Shown piece after piece: positions 17,184 through 25,167 of a stretch of 30,729 bases of DNA. This stretch comes from G020354085 sp964482055 (GTDB taxonomy: Bacteria > Pseudomonadota > Gammaproteobacteria > Acidiferrobacterales > Sulfurifustaceae), in contig CAYZVX010000027.1 in the NCBI GenBank assembly GCA_964482055.1, positions 1 to 30,729 on the forward strand. Reading direction: 5' to 3'. How positions within the stretch are numbered: position 1 is the first letter of the stretch; each line of letters opens with the position of its first letter. Both the position numbers and the translations under genes were made by a program. A model generated the notes under the pieces. That model was not told the origin of the DNA. It ran no database searches and saw only the letters and a program-made list of their open reading frames with translations.

Positions 17184-18031
17184 GCCGCCCCATGCCGCCA
17201 GCGGCCCCGAGCGGTGCGCTCACCAGGCTCGCGGCCCGCCTGCCGAAGGACCGGCCGGTGGCGGTGCGCGCCGCGCTGATCGGCGAGCGCCTGCACCTGC
17301 GCGGCCTGGCCGAACCGGCCCAGGGCCTCGGCCCACTCGTGGTTCCGGCCGGCCGCTCAGGTCTCGCCATGTTGTTTCGCTATGGCGCGGTCGTCATGTT
17401 CGAAGTCTCGGAGCCGGAACAGCGCGAGCTGCTGAAGGGACTGCATGAGCGCCTCGAGCATCCGCTGCGGCGCGCCGAGACCGAGGACAGCGCGATCACG
17501 CTGGCCGGCAAGCAACCGGAGGGCGCCACGCCAGAAGGCATCCGGCTTTCGGACTATGCCTTCGCGCGCCTGCAGATCGTGGCCACGGTGCTCGCGCGCA
17601 GTGTCGCGCTCGCCTACTACGAGGCCACGGTCGCCGCGGCCTTCGATCTGATCGAGCCGCTCGCGCGCGAGCTCGAGCGCCCGCGCGGCGGGGGCAAGCG
17701 GCTGCGCGAGGTGCTGCGCCACATCGGCGGGGCCCTGCTCGTGCAGCAGCGCGTGACCGCGCGCGTCGAGATCCAGGACAAACCAGACCTGCTGTGGGAC
17801 CACCCCGAGCTCGAGCGCCTGTTTCTCAACCTGGAGAACGAGTACGAGCTGCGCGAACGCAGCACGATACTGGAGCGCAAGCTCGCGCTCATCGCCCGCA
17901 CGGCGGAGACCGCCGCCGATCTCTTGCAGAGCCGCAGCATGCTGCGCGTCGAGTGGCTGATCGTGATCCTGATCGTGGTCGAGGTGCTGCTCTATGGCTA
18001 CGAGCTGCTCGGGCGCTTCCTCGGCGGATGA
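17180..18031 (+). CDS. RMD1/DUF155-family membrane-anchored protein
   Basis: 283 residues of the RMD1/YagE (DUF155) family, whose eukaryotic members (Rmd1, RMND1) are mitochondrial; the bacterial function is unknown. Visible features are an N-terminal beta-rich part with the FRYGAVVMFEVSEPEQ block, a central Ala-rich helical part (about 125-160) and a long charged helix (EHPELERLFLNLENEYELR-type). The C-terminal signature RSMLRVEWLIVILIVVEVLL contains a transmembrane helix (about 256-275). This tail-anchor arrangement is the family norm. The GTG start overlaps the metF stop by four bases (GTGA); ATG 17192 is an alternative. Tight coupling to metF suggests co-expression with methyl-cycle enzymes but does not show a shared task. 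Confidence 0.85.
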   Translation: MSRPMPPAAPSGALTRLAARLPKDRPVAVRAALIGERLHLRGLAEPAQGLGPLVVPAGRSGLAMLFRYGAVVMFEVSEPEQRELLKGLHERLEHPLRRAETEDSAITLAGKQPEGATPEGIRLSDYAFARLQIVATVLARSVALAYYEATVAAAFDLIEPLARELERPRGGGKRLREVLRHIGGALLVQQRVTARVEIQDKPDLLWDHPELERLFLNLENEYELRERSTILERKLALIARTAETAADLLQSRSMLRVEWLIVILIVVEVLLYGYELLGRFLGG

Positions 18032-18098
18032 TCGGTGCGTCGGCTGGCGCACGCGTGTGCTCGCGCCTCGGTCAGACCCCCTCCCCAAGGGTCTCGGC

Positions 18099-19043
18099 AT
18101 GACGCGCGCTGGGCTGGTCGCGCTCTTTACCCTGTGCCTGGTTGCCTGTGACGGCAAGGCGCCTGAGCTAAAGGGCGACTACCCGACGGTGAGGCTCACG
18201 GAGCGGGCTTACGTGATCCACGGCCGCAATGAGCTGCCCAGCATCCAGAACCAGGGTTTCACCAACAATCCGGGTTTCGTGCTCACCGGCAAGGGGGTCG
18301 TTGTCATTGACCCGGGCCCGAGCGTGCGCGTGGGCGAGATGCTGCTCGCGCGGATCGCGGCGCTCACCGCCGATCCCGTGATCGCGGTGTTCAATACCCA
18401 TGTCCACGGCGATCACTGGCTCGCCAACCAGGCCATCAAGGCGGCCTACCCGCGGGCGGTGATCTACGCCCACCCGAACATGAGGGCCAAGGCGGCGGCC
18501 GCTGGATCGCAGTGGGTGGACTTGCTCAATCGCCTGACGGACGGGGCCCTCCAGGGCACAGAACCGGTGGTACCCGACACGTACCTCGAGCACGGCGAGG
18601 TGCTCAAGCTCGGTGACCGACACTTTCGCAGCTATCATCACAACCCGGCGCATACCGACGGCGACCTTATGATCGAGGTCGTCGAGGAGCAGGTCATGTT
18701 TCTCGGCGATGTCCTCGTAACCGGGCGCCTTGCCTGCATGGACGACGGCGACTTCCAAGGCAACGCCGAGGCCATCGACCTGGCCTTGACGAGCGGCGCC
18801 CGCCACTTCGTTCCGGGCCATGGTCCGGCCGGCGGGCGCGAGCTGCTCGCCCTGTATCAGCGCTATTTGCGAACCGTGCATGGGACGGTGCAGCGTTACT
18901 ACGAGCAGGGCCTGGCGGACTTTGAGATGATGCCGAAGGTCGCCAGTGCGCTGCTAGCGTTTCAAGGCTGGAAGGACTTCACCACCCAGCTCGGCCGGCA
19001 TGTGAGCCGGGCGTACCTCCAGATCGAAGCAGCGTCGTTCTAG
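18099..19043 (+). CDS. metallo-beta-lactamase-fold hydrolase lipoprotein
   Basis: 314-residue periplasmic or outer-membrane lipoprotein. The signal peptide MTRAGLVALFTLCLVAC ends in the lipobox L-V-A-C17, followed by Asp18. In E. coli, Asp at +2 favours inner-membrane retention; that rule may not hold here. The zinc site is complete: THVHGDH (His101, His103, Asp105, His106), His185 in NPAHTDGD, the bridging Asp in FLGDVLV and a last His in PGHGPAGG. It resembles SoxH-like or quinoprotein-associated metallohydrolases; the substrate is unknown. The ATG at 18099 has AAGGG seven bases upstream and starts exactly at the signal peptide, although the frame is open further upstream. The gap to the DUF155 gene is 67 bases. 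Confidence 0.88.
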   Translation: MTRAGLVALFTLCLVACDGKAPELKGDYPTVRLTERAYVIHGRNELPSIQNQGFTNNPGFVLTGKGVVVIDPGPSVRVGEMLLARIAALTADPVIAVFNTHVHGDHWLANQAIKAAYPRAVIYAHPNMRAKAAAAGSQWVDLLNRLTDGALQGTEPVVPDTYLEHGEVLKLGDRHFRSYHHNPAHTDGDLMIEVVEEQVMFLGDVLVTGRLACMDDGDFQGNAEAIDLALTSGARHFVPGHGPAGGRELLALYQRYLRTVHGTVQRYYEQGLADFEMMPKVASALLAFQGWKDFTTQLGRHVSRAYLQIEAASF

Positions 19044-19047
19044 ACCC

Positions 19048-20013
19048 ATGCACAAGCTCTATCCCGAGATCGAACCCTACGCGACCCACCGGCTCAAGGT
19101 CGATGGCCCGCACGAGCTGTACCTCGAGGAGTGCGGAAACCCCCATGGGCTACCTGTGCTTTTCTTGCACGGTGGGCCGGGGGCCGGCTGCGAGCCCTAC
19201 CACCGGCGCTTCTTCGATCCGAACGCCTATCGGATCGTGCTGTTCGACCAGCGCGGTGCCGGGCGCTCGACGCCCCACGCGAGCCTGGAAGCCAATACAA
19301 CGCAGGAACTGGTGGCCGACATCGAGCGCATCCGCGTCCTGCTCGGCATCGAGCAGTGGGTGCTGTTCGGCGGATCGTGGGGTTCGACGCTCGCGCTGGT
19401 CTACGCCGAGACGCACCCGGCGCGGGTGCTCGGGTTGATCGTGCGCGGGGTGTTCCTGTGCCGGGCATGGGAGATACGCTGGTTCTATCAGGAGGGTGCC
19501 AACCGGCTCTTTCCCGACCATTGGCAGGAGTTCATCGCCCCGATTCCGGAGGACGAGCGCCACGATCTGGTCGGCGCGCACTACCGTCGCCTGACCGGCG
19601 AGGACGAGGTGGCACGCATGCACTCGGCCAAGGCCTGGTCGCTGTGGGAGGGGCGCACCGCGACGCTGCTGCCGAACCGGTCGGTCATCGACTTCTTCGG
19701 CTCCCCGCACACGGCGCTCTCGCTGGCCCGCATTGAGGCCCACTATTTCCGTCACGACGCATTCCTCGCACCCGATCAGATACTGCGCGACGCGTACCGG
19801 CTGAAGGACATCCCGGGCTATATCGTCCACGGTCGCTATGACGTCGTGTGTCCGGTGCAAAGCGCGTGGGATCTGCACCGCGCCTGGCCGCGGGCGAAGC
19901 TTGAGATCGTTCCCGATGCCGGCCATTCCGCCGCCGAGCCCGGCATCACCCATGCGCTGGTGATCGCCACCTACGAATTGGCGCAGCGCCTTGGGGCGGC
20001 GCCCGGCGGCTAA
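19048..20013 (+). CDS. pip: proline iminopeptidase
   Basis: Alpha/beta hydrolase (family S33) that removes N-terminal proline from peptides; cytoplasmic. The 321 residues match the usual size of about 315. The oxyanion-hole motif HGGPGAGC comes early, and DQRGAGRSTPHA is the family signature. The nucleophile is Ser110 in FGGSWGSTLALVYA. The acid Asp is in VHGRYDVVCPV and the His in DAGHSAAEPG. The cap region contains the SLWEGRTATLLP-type segment typical of this enzyme. It starts four bases after the metallo-beta-lactamase gene and its stop shares one base with the apaH start (TAATG), so these genes form one unit. Confidence 0.95.
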   Translation: MHKLYPEIEPYATHRLKVDGPHELYLEECGNPHGLPVLFLHGGPGAGCEPYHRRFFDPNAYRIVLFDQRGAGRSTPHASLEANTTQELVADIERIRVLLGIEQWVLFGGSWGSTLALVYAETHPARVLGLIVRGVFLCRAWEIRWFYQEGANRLFPDHWQEFIAPIPEDERHDLVGAHYRRLTGEDEVARMHSAKAWSLWEGRTATLLPNRSVIDFFGSPHTALSLARIEAHYFRHDAFLAPDQILRDAYRLKDIPGYIVHGRYDVVCPVQSAWDLHRAWPRAKLEIVPDAGHSAAEPGITHALVIATYELAQRLGAAPGG

Positions 20014-20843
20014 TGGCCACCTACGCCATCGGCGACGTGCAGGGTTGCTTCGGGGCGCTGCGGGCGCTCCTCGACCGGATCGGCTTCGATCCCCGCCACG
20101 ATACGCTGTGGTTCACCGGAGACCTCGTCAACCGCGGGCCGCAGTCCCTTGAGGTGCTGCGCTTCGTGCGCGATCTGGGTGAGTGCGCCATCACCGTGCT
20201 CGGCAACCATGATCTGCATCTGCTGGCCGTCGCGGCCGGTGCCAGCAAGCACAAGGCGCGCGACACCCTGCAGGAGGTGCTGGCTGCGCCCGATCGCGAC
20301 GAGCTGCTCGCGTGGCTGCGCCGCCGGCCCCTGGTTCACTACGACGCGGCCCTCGGCTGGTTGCTGGTGCATGCGGGCCTGTTGCCGCAATGGGATTTAG
20401 CGCGGGCGCTGGCGCTTGCCGCGGAGGCGCAGGGGTTGCTGGCAGGCAGCGCAGCGCCGGAGTTCTTCGCCCATATGTACGGGGATCTTCCCGATCATTG
20501 GCGCGACGACCTGCAAGGGGTCGAGCGCATTCGCGTCATCATCAACGCCTGCACGCGACTGCGCTACTGTGATCTTGAGGGGAACATGGACCTGCGCCAC
20601 AAGGGGCGCCCCGGTACCCAGCCGCCCGACCTGGTCCCATGGTTCGCCGTGCCGGGGCGGCGCACCCGAGCGATACGGGTTGTCTTCGGCCACTGGTCAA
20701 CGCTTGGATGCTACCAGGGCGAGGGTGTTATCGGTCTCGATTCGGGTTGCGTGTGGGGCGGTTGTCTCAGCGCCGTGCGGCTGGATGGCGGCGAACTGCG
20801 TTTCGTAGCCGTTCCTTGTGAGGCGATGCAGCGGGTCGGTTGA
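20013..20843 (+). CDS. apaH: symmetrical diadenosine tetraphosphatase
   Basis: Hydrolyses Ap4A to two ADP and also removes Np4 caps from RNA 5' ends. The 276 residues contain the metallophosphatase motifs in order: GDVQGCF, GDLVNRGPQSLE, GNHDLHLLAVA, later LVHAGLLPQWD and GHWSTLG. The ApaH-specific C-terminal part GLDSGCVWGGCLSAVRL is also present. The length equals that of E. coli ApaH within a few residues. The ATG overlaps the pip stop by one base (TAATG), giving translational coupling. apaG follows 106 bases later on the same strand, the usual partner though here in the order apaH-apaG. Confidence 0.97.
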   Translation: MATYAIGDVQGCFGALRALLDRIGFDPRHDTLWFTGDLVNRGPQSLEVLRFVRDLGECAITVLGNHDLHLLAVAAGASKHKARDTLQEVLAAPDRDELLAWLRRRPLVHYDAALGWLLVHAGLLPQWDLARALALAAEAQGLLAGSAAPEFFAHMYGDLPDHWRDDLQGVERIRVIINACTRLRYCDLEGNMDLRHKGRPGTQPPDLVPWFAVPGRRTRAIRVVFGHWSTLGCYQGEGVIGLDSGCVWGGCLSAVRLDGGELRFVAVPCEAMQRVG

Positions 20844-20949
20844 ACTGTTCACGCTGAGCGCGGGGTCATTAGGGCGTCAATTTCCCAGCGCATTGGACGA
20901 CCTGCCCAGCGGCTCGCGAGTCCGGCAAAATATGGCCTCGAGGTGAGCC

Positions 20950-21333
20950 ATGAAGACCAGCCAGCGCCATCAGATCGAGGTCTCGGTTAAGACCACGTAT
21001 ATTCCGTCGCAGTCGGTGCCGGAGAGCAATCGCTATGTCTTCGCCTATACCGTCACGATCACCAATAGCGGCGATGTGCCGGCGAAATTGTTGACGCGGC
21101 ACTGGGTGATCACCGATGCCAATAACAAGACCCAGGAAGTCCGCGGCGAAGGGGTCGTTGGGCAGCAGCCGTACTTGTCGCCCGGCACCAGCTTCGAATA
21201 CACGAGCGGCACCATTCTTGAGACCCCGGTTGGCATGATGCGGGGAAGCTACCAGATGCGCGCGGACGACGGGACAGAATTCGATGCCGAGATTCCGGCC
21301 TTCACCTTGAGCGCTCCCCGCACCCTGCACTAG
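20950..21333 (+). CDS. apaG: ApaG (Co2+/Mg2+ efflux-associated) protein
   Basis: 127-residue single immunoglobulin-like beta-sandwich protein, long known as the neighbour of apaH. Deletion in enterobacteria affects cobalt resistance, but its biochemical role is unsettled. The family signatures are plain: SQSVPESNRYVFAYTVTITN, LLTRHWVITDANNKTQEV, GEGVVGQQPYLSPGTSFEYT and MRGSYQMRADDGTEFDAEIP. A strong ribosome site GAGGTGA (20940-20946) precedes the ATG. It may have its own promoter in the 106-base gap after apaH, but I see no convincing -35/-10 pair there. It converges on gyrB with a 21-base gap. Confidence 0.97.
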   Translation: MKTSQRHQIEVSVKTTYIPSQSVPESNRYVFAYTVTITNSGDVPAKLLTRHWVITDANNKTQEVRGEGVVGQQPYLSPGTSFEYTSGTILETPVGMMRGSYQMRADDGTEFDAEIPAFTLSAPRTLH

Positions 21334-21354
21334 CGCGTTCGCCGCGCGGCGCGG

Positions 21355-23787
21355 CTAGACGTCGAGGTTGGAGACCTGCAGGGCATTGCGTTCGATAAAC
21401 TCGCGGCGCGGTTCGACCTGATCGCCCATCAGCGTCGAGAACACCTCCTCCGCCGCCACGATGTCGTCGACGTGCACCTTGAGCAGCCGGCGCGTCGCGA
21501 CATCCATGGTTGTCTCCCACAGCTGCTCGGGATTCATTTCGCCCAGCCCCTTGTAGCGCTGGATGCTGTGACCGCGGCGCGCCTCGTCCATCAGCCAGTC
21601 GATGGCCTCCTCGAAACGGCTCGCCTTTTGGGTCTTGTCGCCACGCCGTACCGTAGCCTCGGTACGAAACAGGTCGGTAAGCTGCGCACCGAGCGCGCAG
21701 AGCGCGGCATATTCGCCGGAGCTCGCGAACTCGCTGTCGATCTTTGACTGCGCGATCGTGCCGTGCTCGGTTCGGCTCACGAGCAGGTCATGCAGGTTGT
21801 TGCGGCTATCAGTGCCTACGCTCACGGCGTACGTGGCGCCACCATCGCGCTGGGCCGCCAGTCGCTTCTGCAAGGTCGCGGCGTAGGCCTCAGTCGCGGC
21901 TCTTTCCTTCAGCACCGCGGCGCTGAGCGGCGGCAGGTACATAAGCTCGTGCAAGACACGTGCGTCATAGCGCCGCGCCAGGCGCTTGATGTGCTGTTGG
22001 ACCGCGAAGTAGCTGCGACACAGATTGGCCAGCTCCGCGCCGCTGAGCTGGCGGCCATCGGCAAAGCGTAGTGAGGCATCGTCAACGGCGGCATCGAGCA
22101 GGTAGTTCTCGAGCTCTGCGTCGTCCTTGAGATAACGTTCGCGCTTTCCGGATTTGATCTTGTAGAGCGGCGGCTGGGCGATGTACACGTGGCCACGCTG
22201 GATCAACTCGGGCATCTGCCGATAGAAGAACGTGAGCAGCAACGTTCGTATGTGCGAGCCGTCGACATCGGCATCGGTCATGAGGATGATTCGGTGATAA
22301 CGTAACTTATTGATATCAAATTCGTTTTTGCCGATACCGGTGCCGAGGGCCGTAATGAGGGTAGCGACCTCGGCCGAAGACAGCATCTTGTCAAAGCGCG
22401 CCTTCTCGACGTTGAGGATCTTCCCTTTGAGCGGCAAGACGGCCTGAAAGCGCCGGTCGCGCGCCTGTTTGGCGGACCCGCCGGCCGAATCGCCCTCCAC
22501 GAGGTAGAGCTCGCATTGCGCGGGGTCGCGTTCCTGGCAATCGGCCAGCTTGCCGGGGAGTCCGGCCAAATCGAGGGCCCCCTTGCGACGCGTGAGCTCC
22601 CGCGCCTTGCGCGCGGCCTCGCGTGCCCGGGCGGCTTCGACGATCTTCAGTGTAATGCTTCGCGCGTCGGCCGGGTTCTCCTCAAGAAATTGCGCGAGCC
22701 GATCGTTGACGATCGTTTCCACTGCACCCTTGACCTCGGAGGACACCAACTTGTCCTTGGTTTGCGAGGAGAACTTCGGGTCGGGGACCTTCACGGACAG
22801 CACTGCCGTGAGTCCCTCACGGGCATCGTCGCCAGTAATCTCAACCCGTTCCTTCTTAGCGATCCCTGTGGCCTCGATGTAGTGATTCAGGGTACGCGTC
22901 ATGGCCGCGCGCAGACCGGCCAGGTGTGTGCCGCCGTCCTTTTGCGGAATGTTATTGGTGAAGCAGAAGATGTTCTCCTGGTAGGAGTCATTCCACTGCA
23001 TGCAGAGCTCGACCGTTATGCCGTCACGTTCGGCGGATATGTAAATCGGTTTCGGATGCAGCGGGGTCTTGTTGCGATTCAGGTGCTCGACGAAGGCCTG
23101 GATGCCACCCTTGTATTCGAACCTGTCCTCCTTGCCGGTGCGCTCGTCCGTCAGGTCGATTCGGACCCCGGAGTTGAGGAACGACAGCTCACGCAGGCGT
23201 TTGGCCAGGATGTCGTAGCTGAAATTGGTGTTAGAGAAGATCTGTGGCGACGGCTTGAACCGCACGTCGGTGCCGGTCTCGCTTGCCTCCCCGATTACCG
23301 TCAGTGGGCCCTCCGGCACACCGAGCCGGTAACGCTGCTGGTAGACCCGGCCGCCGCGTCGCACCGTGACCTCGAGCCACTCCGAGAGGGCGTTGACCAC
23401 GGAAATGCCGACGCCATGTAGACCGCCGGAAACCTTATAGGAGTTTTGGTCGAACTTGCCGCCAGCGTGGAGCACGGTCATCACGACCTCAACGGCCGAC
23501 CGGCCCTCCTCCGGGATGATGTCGGTCGGTATACCACGGCCATTGTCGGAGACCGTAACAGAACCGTCGTTGTGCAGCACGACGGCTATACGGTTGCAGT
23601 AGCCAGCGAGCGCTTCGTCGACCGAGTTGTCGACGGCCTCGAACACCATATGGTGCAGGCCCGTGCCATCGTCGGTATCCCCGATATACATTCCCGGGCG
23701 CTTGCGGACAGCGTCCAGACCCTTGAGCACCTGGATACTGCGGGAATCATAGGAACGTTGTGGTTCTGTATTTGTCTTTTGGACCAT
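21355..23787 (-). CDS. gyrB: DNA gyrase subunit B
   Basis: ATPase subunit of gyrase, which introduces negative supercoils together with GyrA. The 810 residues are of gammaproteobacterial length (about 805). The GHKL ATPase shows VDNSVDEALAG, DNGRGIPTDI and GGLHGVGISVVNALS. The TOPRIM domain shows LYLVEGDSAGGSAKQ and LMTDADVDGSHIRTLL, with the acidic metal-binding residues. The extra domain inside TOPRIM is present, and the tail QRYKGLGEMNPEQLW is standard. I place the start at ATG 23787 (MVQKTNTEPQRSYDSRS). The open frame continues upstream, but that extension would translate the parS sites. There is no Shine-Dalgarno sequence. A TACAAT box ends six bases before the ATG, so the message may be leaderless. 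Confidence 0.97.
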   Translation of the reverse strand: MVQKTNTEPQRSYDSRSIQVLKGLDAVRKRPGMYIGDTDDGTGLHHMVFEAVDNSVDEALAGYCNRIAVVLHNDGSVTVSDNGRGIPTDIIPEEGRSAVEVVMTVLHAGGKFDQNSYKVSGGLHGVGISVVNALSEWLEVTVRRGGRVYQQRYRLGVPEGPLTVIGEASETGTDVRFKPSPQIFSNTNFSYDILAKRLRELSFLNSGVRIDLTDERTGKEDRFEYKGGIQAFVEHLNRNKTPLHPKPIYISAERDGITVELCMQWNDSYQENIFCFTNNIPQKDGGTHLAGLRAAMTRTLNHYIEATGIAKKERVEITGDDAREGLTAVLSVKVPDPKFSSQTKDKLVSSEVKGAVETIVNDRLAQFLEENPADARSITLKIVEAARAREAARKARELTRRKGALDLAGLPGKLADCQERDPAQCELYLVEGDSAGGSAKQARDRRFQAVLPLKGKILNVEKARFDKMLSSAEVATLITALGTGIGKNEFDINKLRYHRIILMTDADVDGSHIRTLLLTFFYRQMPELIQRGHVYIAQPPLYKIKSGKRERYLKDDAELENYLLDAAVDDASLRFADGRQLSGAELANLCRSYFAVQQHIKRLARRYDARVLHELMYLPPLSAAVLKERAATEAYAATLQKRLAAQRDGGATYAVSVGTDSRNNLHDLLVSRTEHGTIAQSKIDSEFASSGEYAALCALGAQLTDLFRTEATVRRGDKTQKASRFEEAIDWLMDEARRGHSIQRYKGLGEMNPEQLWETTMDVATRRLLKVHVDDIVAAEEVFSTLMGDQVEPRREFIERNALQVSNLDV

Positions 23788-23793
23788 AAACGC

Positions 23794-23799
23794 ATTGTA
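23794..23799 (-). promoter_or_regulatory. -10 element of gyrB, predicting a leaderless message
   Basis: TACAAT on the minus strand (five of six consensus bases), then six bases, then ATG. The usual spacing puts the transcription start on the A of the ATG at 23787. The corresponding -35 position (about 23817-23822) falls inside the first parS-like site and is a poor TTGACA match. Confidence 0.5.
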
Positions 23800-23811
23800 C
23801 GCCAAATCGTA

Positions 23812-23827
23812 GGTTCCACGTGAAACC
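23812..23827. other. parS-like site 1 (ParB binding)
   Basis: GGTTCCACGTGAAACC has the CACGTG core with GTT/AAC arms and matches the bacterial chromosomal parS consensus (TGTTtCACGTGaAACA) closely. It lies in the gyrB-dnaN gap and covers the -35 position of the gyrB promoter. It is the reverse complement of site 2, 24 bp away centre to centre. ParA and ParB genes are not in the window. Confidence 0.85.
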
Positions 23828-23835
23828 AGAGGTGT

Positions 23836-23851
23836 GGTTTCACGTGGAACC
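23836..23851. other. parS-like site 2 (ParB binding)
   Basis: GGTTTCACGTGGAACC is the exact reverse complement of site 1, separated from it by eight bases. Two adjacent sites could seed ParB loading close to the origin. The site ends eight bases from the dnaN stop codon. Confidence 0.85.
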
Positions 23852-23859
23852 AAGCTGGC

Positions 23860-24960
23860 TTAAAGCCGCATCGGCATGATCACGTACCGCGGGTACTCCC
23901 GATCCGGGCTGTGCATGAGGCAGCTACTGTTGGGGTCGTTCAGCTCCAGCACCACTTTCTCCGACTGCAAGGCGCTCGTCGCCTCGATGAGGTAATTGAC
24001 ATTGAAGCCTACCTCCATCGCCTCTCCCATGTAGTCGGTCGCGACCTCTTCCTCCGCCTCCTCCTGCTCCGGGTTGTGGGCCACGATCCTCAGGCGCCCT
24101 TCGCCGATGCCCAATCGCACTCCACGGAACTTCTCGTTCGAGAGAATTGCCGCCCGACTCAGCGCAATACGCAACTCCTCTCGCTCCAAGGTGAGCTGCT
24201 TCGACTGCCGAGTCGGCAGCACTTTGCTGTAGTCGGGATAACGCCCATCGATCAGCTTTGCCGTGAACATCAGCCCTGGAGCTTGGAGCCGAACATGGTT
24301 CGCGCTTAGCAGCAGCTCCACGCTCGCCTCCCCGTCTTCTAACACGCGCACCATTTCCATTACCGCCTTGCGTGGCACAATCGCCTGCCGCGCTGCCTTT
24401 GCGCGTGCCCCTAGCTCGACCTCGCTCACCGCCATACGGTGACCGTCTGTCGCCACGGTTCGAAGCGCGCTGCCGTTTAGCTCCAGCAGCAAACCATTCA
24501 AGTAATAGCGCACGTCCTGCTGCGCCATGCAAAATCCCGTCTCCTCGAGCACGCGCCGCAATGCCTTCTGATCAAGGCTTATGCGCTCCTCCCACTGGGT
24601 AGTCTCGATGCTCGGAAAATCGCTGCTCGGCAAAGTCAGCAAGGTAAACCGGCTGCGTCCGGCCTTGATGATCGCCTTGCTTCCGTCTTTGCGTACCTCG
24701 ATCTTCGCCCCTTGCGGAAGCGCTCGACAGATATCCAGAAGCTTTCGCGCCGGCAGCGTCATATCCACATGATTTCCTGCGCTCGCCGTACACTGCACGA
24801 CTACTTCTGTCTCCAGGTCTGTGCCTGTCAACGTCACGCCTCCCGTACCGCTACGGATCAGGACGTAGGACAGAACAGGCAGTGTTTGGCGCCGCTCTAC
24901 CACCCCCGTGACATACGTTAGTGGTCGAATCAGGGTTTCACGCTCAAACGTTATATTCAT
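23860..24960 (-). CDS. dnaN: DNA polymerase III beta subunit (sliding clamp)
   Basis: Ring-shaped processivity clamp of DNA polymerase III, also the platform for Hda-mediated inactivation of DnaA. The 366 residues equal the E. coli length. The three clamp repeats are visible through their conserved edges: MNITFERETLIRPL, YYLNGLLLELNGSALRTVATDGHRMA, the LIDGRYPDYSKVLP loop, and the C-terminal YVIMPMRL that forms part of the partner-binding pocket. I chose ATG 24960 because homologues begin there; twelve extra codons are open upstream. No Shine-Dalgarno sequence is seen. recF, which usually follows dnaN before gyrB, is absent: only 72 bases with two parS-like sites lie between the two genes. 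Confidence 0.97.
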   Translation of the reverse strand: MNITFERETLIRPLTYVTGVVERRQTLPVLSYVLIRSGTGGVTLTGTDLETEVVVQCTASAGNHVDMTLPARKLLDICRALPQGAKIEVRKDGSKAIIKAGRSRFTLLTLPSSDFPSIETTQWEERISLDQKALRRVLEETGFCMAQQDVRYYLNGLLLELNGSALRTVATDGHRMAVSEVELGARAKAARQAIVPRKAVMEMVRVLEDGEASVELLLSANHVRLQAPGLMFTAKLIDGRYPDYSKVLPTRQSKQLTLEREELRIALSRAAILSNEKFRGVRLGIGEGRLRIVAHNPEQEEAEEEVATDYMGEAMEVGFNVNYLIEATSALQSEKVVLELNDPNSSCLMHSPDREYPRYVIMPMRL

Positions 24961-25167
24961 ATGAGGATTAGTGTTTGTTGTGGTAGTTAAGCGCACGACT
25001 TGTTGTGGAAAACGCCATTCTAATGGGTTTTGAGCAGCCCCGGAGGCGCACTCGAGGCTTGTGGGTAAGCGGACCTATTCCTGTGGAGAGAATGCCGCTT
25101 TACCCATCGTGACTGCGGTGCCCTCGCTTATCCATACGTTTGTCACTGAATTGTGCACAACTCAAAC
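24961..25167. other. oriC: dnaN-dnaA intergenic region with a DnaA-box cluster, candidate oriC
   Basis: This 207-base gap is clearly richer in A+T than its surroundings. Near-consensus DnaA boxes (TTWTNCACA) occur at 25004-25012 (minus, TTTTCCACA, perfect), 25060-25068 (minus, TTACCCACA), 25082-25090 (minus, CTCTCCACA, weaker) and 25128-25136 (plus, TTATCCATA). The palindromic TTGTGCACAA at 25151-25160 reads as a box on both strands. The most A+T-rich part (about 24940-24990) lies at the dnaN end and could be the unwinding element. The neighbouring genes and nearby parS-like sites fit a chromosomal origin. The dnaA-rpmH gap, which has one perfect box, is the rival candidate. Confidence 0.6.

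Noticed and set aside
21329..21358. Bidirectional terminator between apaG and gyrB
   Set aside because: CTAGCGCG and CGCGGCTAG form an imperfect stem containing both stop codons, but there is no T-run on either side and simple GC repetition explains it.
23788..23853. Longer GyrB starting at a TTG at 23853
   Set aside because: The extra 22 residues would be translated from the two parS-like sites and are absent from the conserved GyrB N-terminus.
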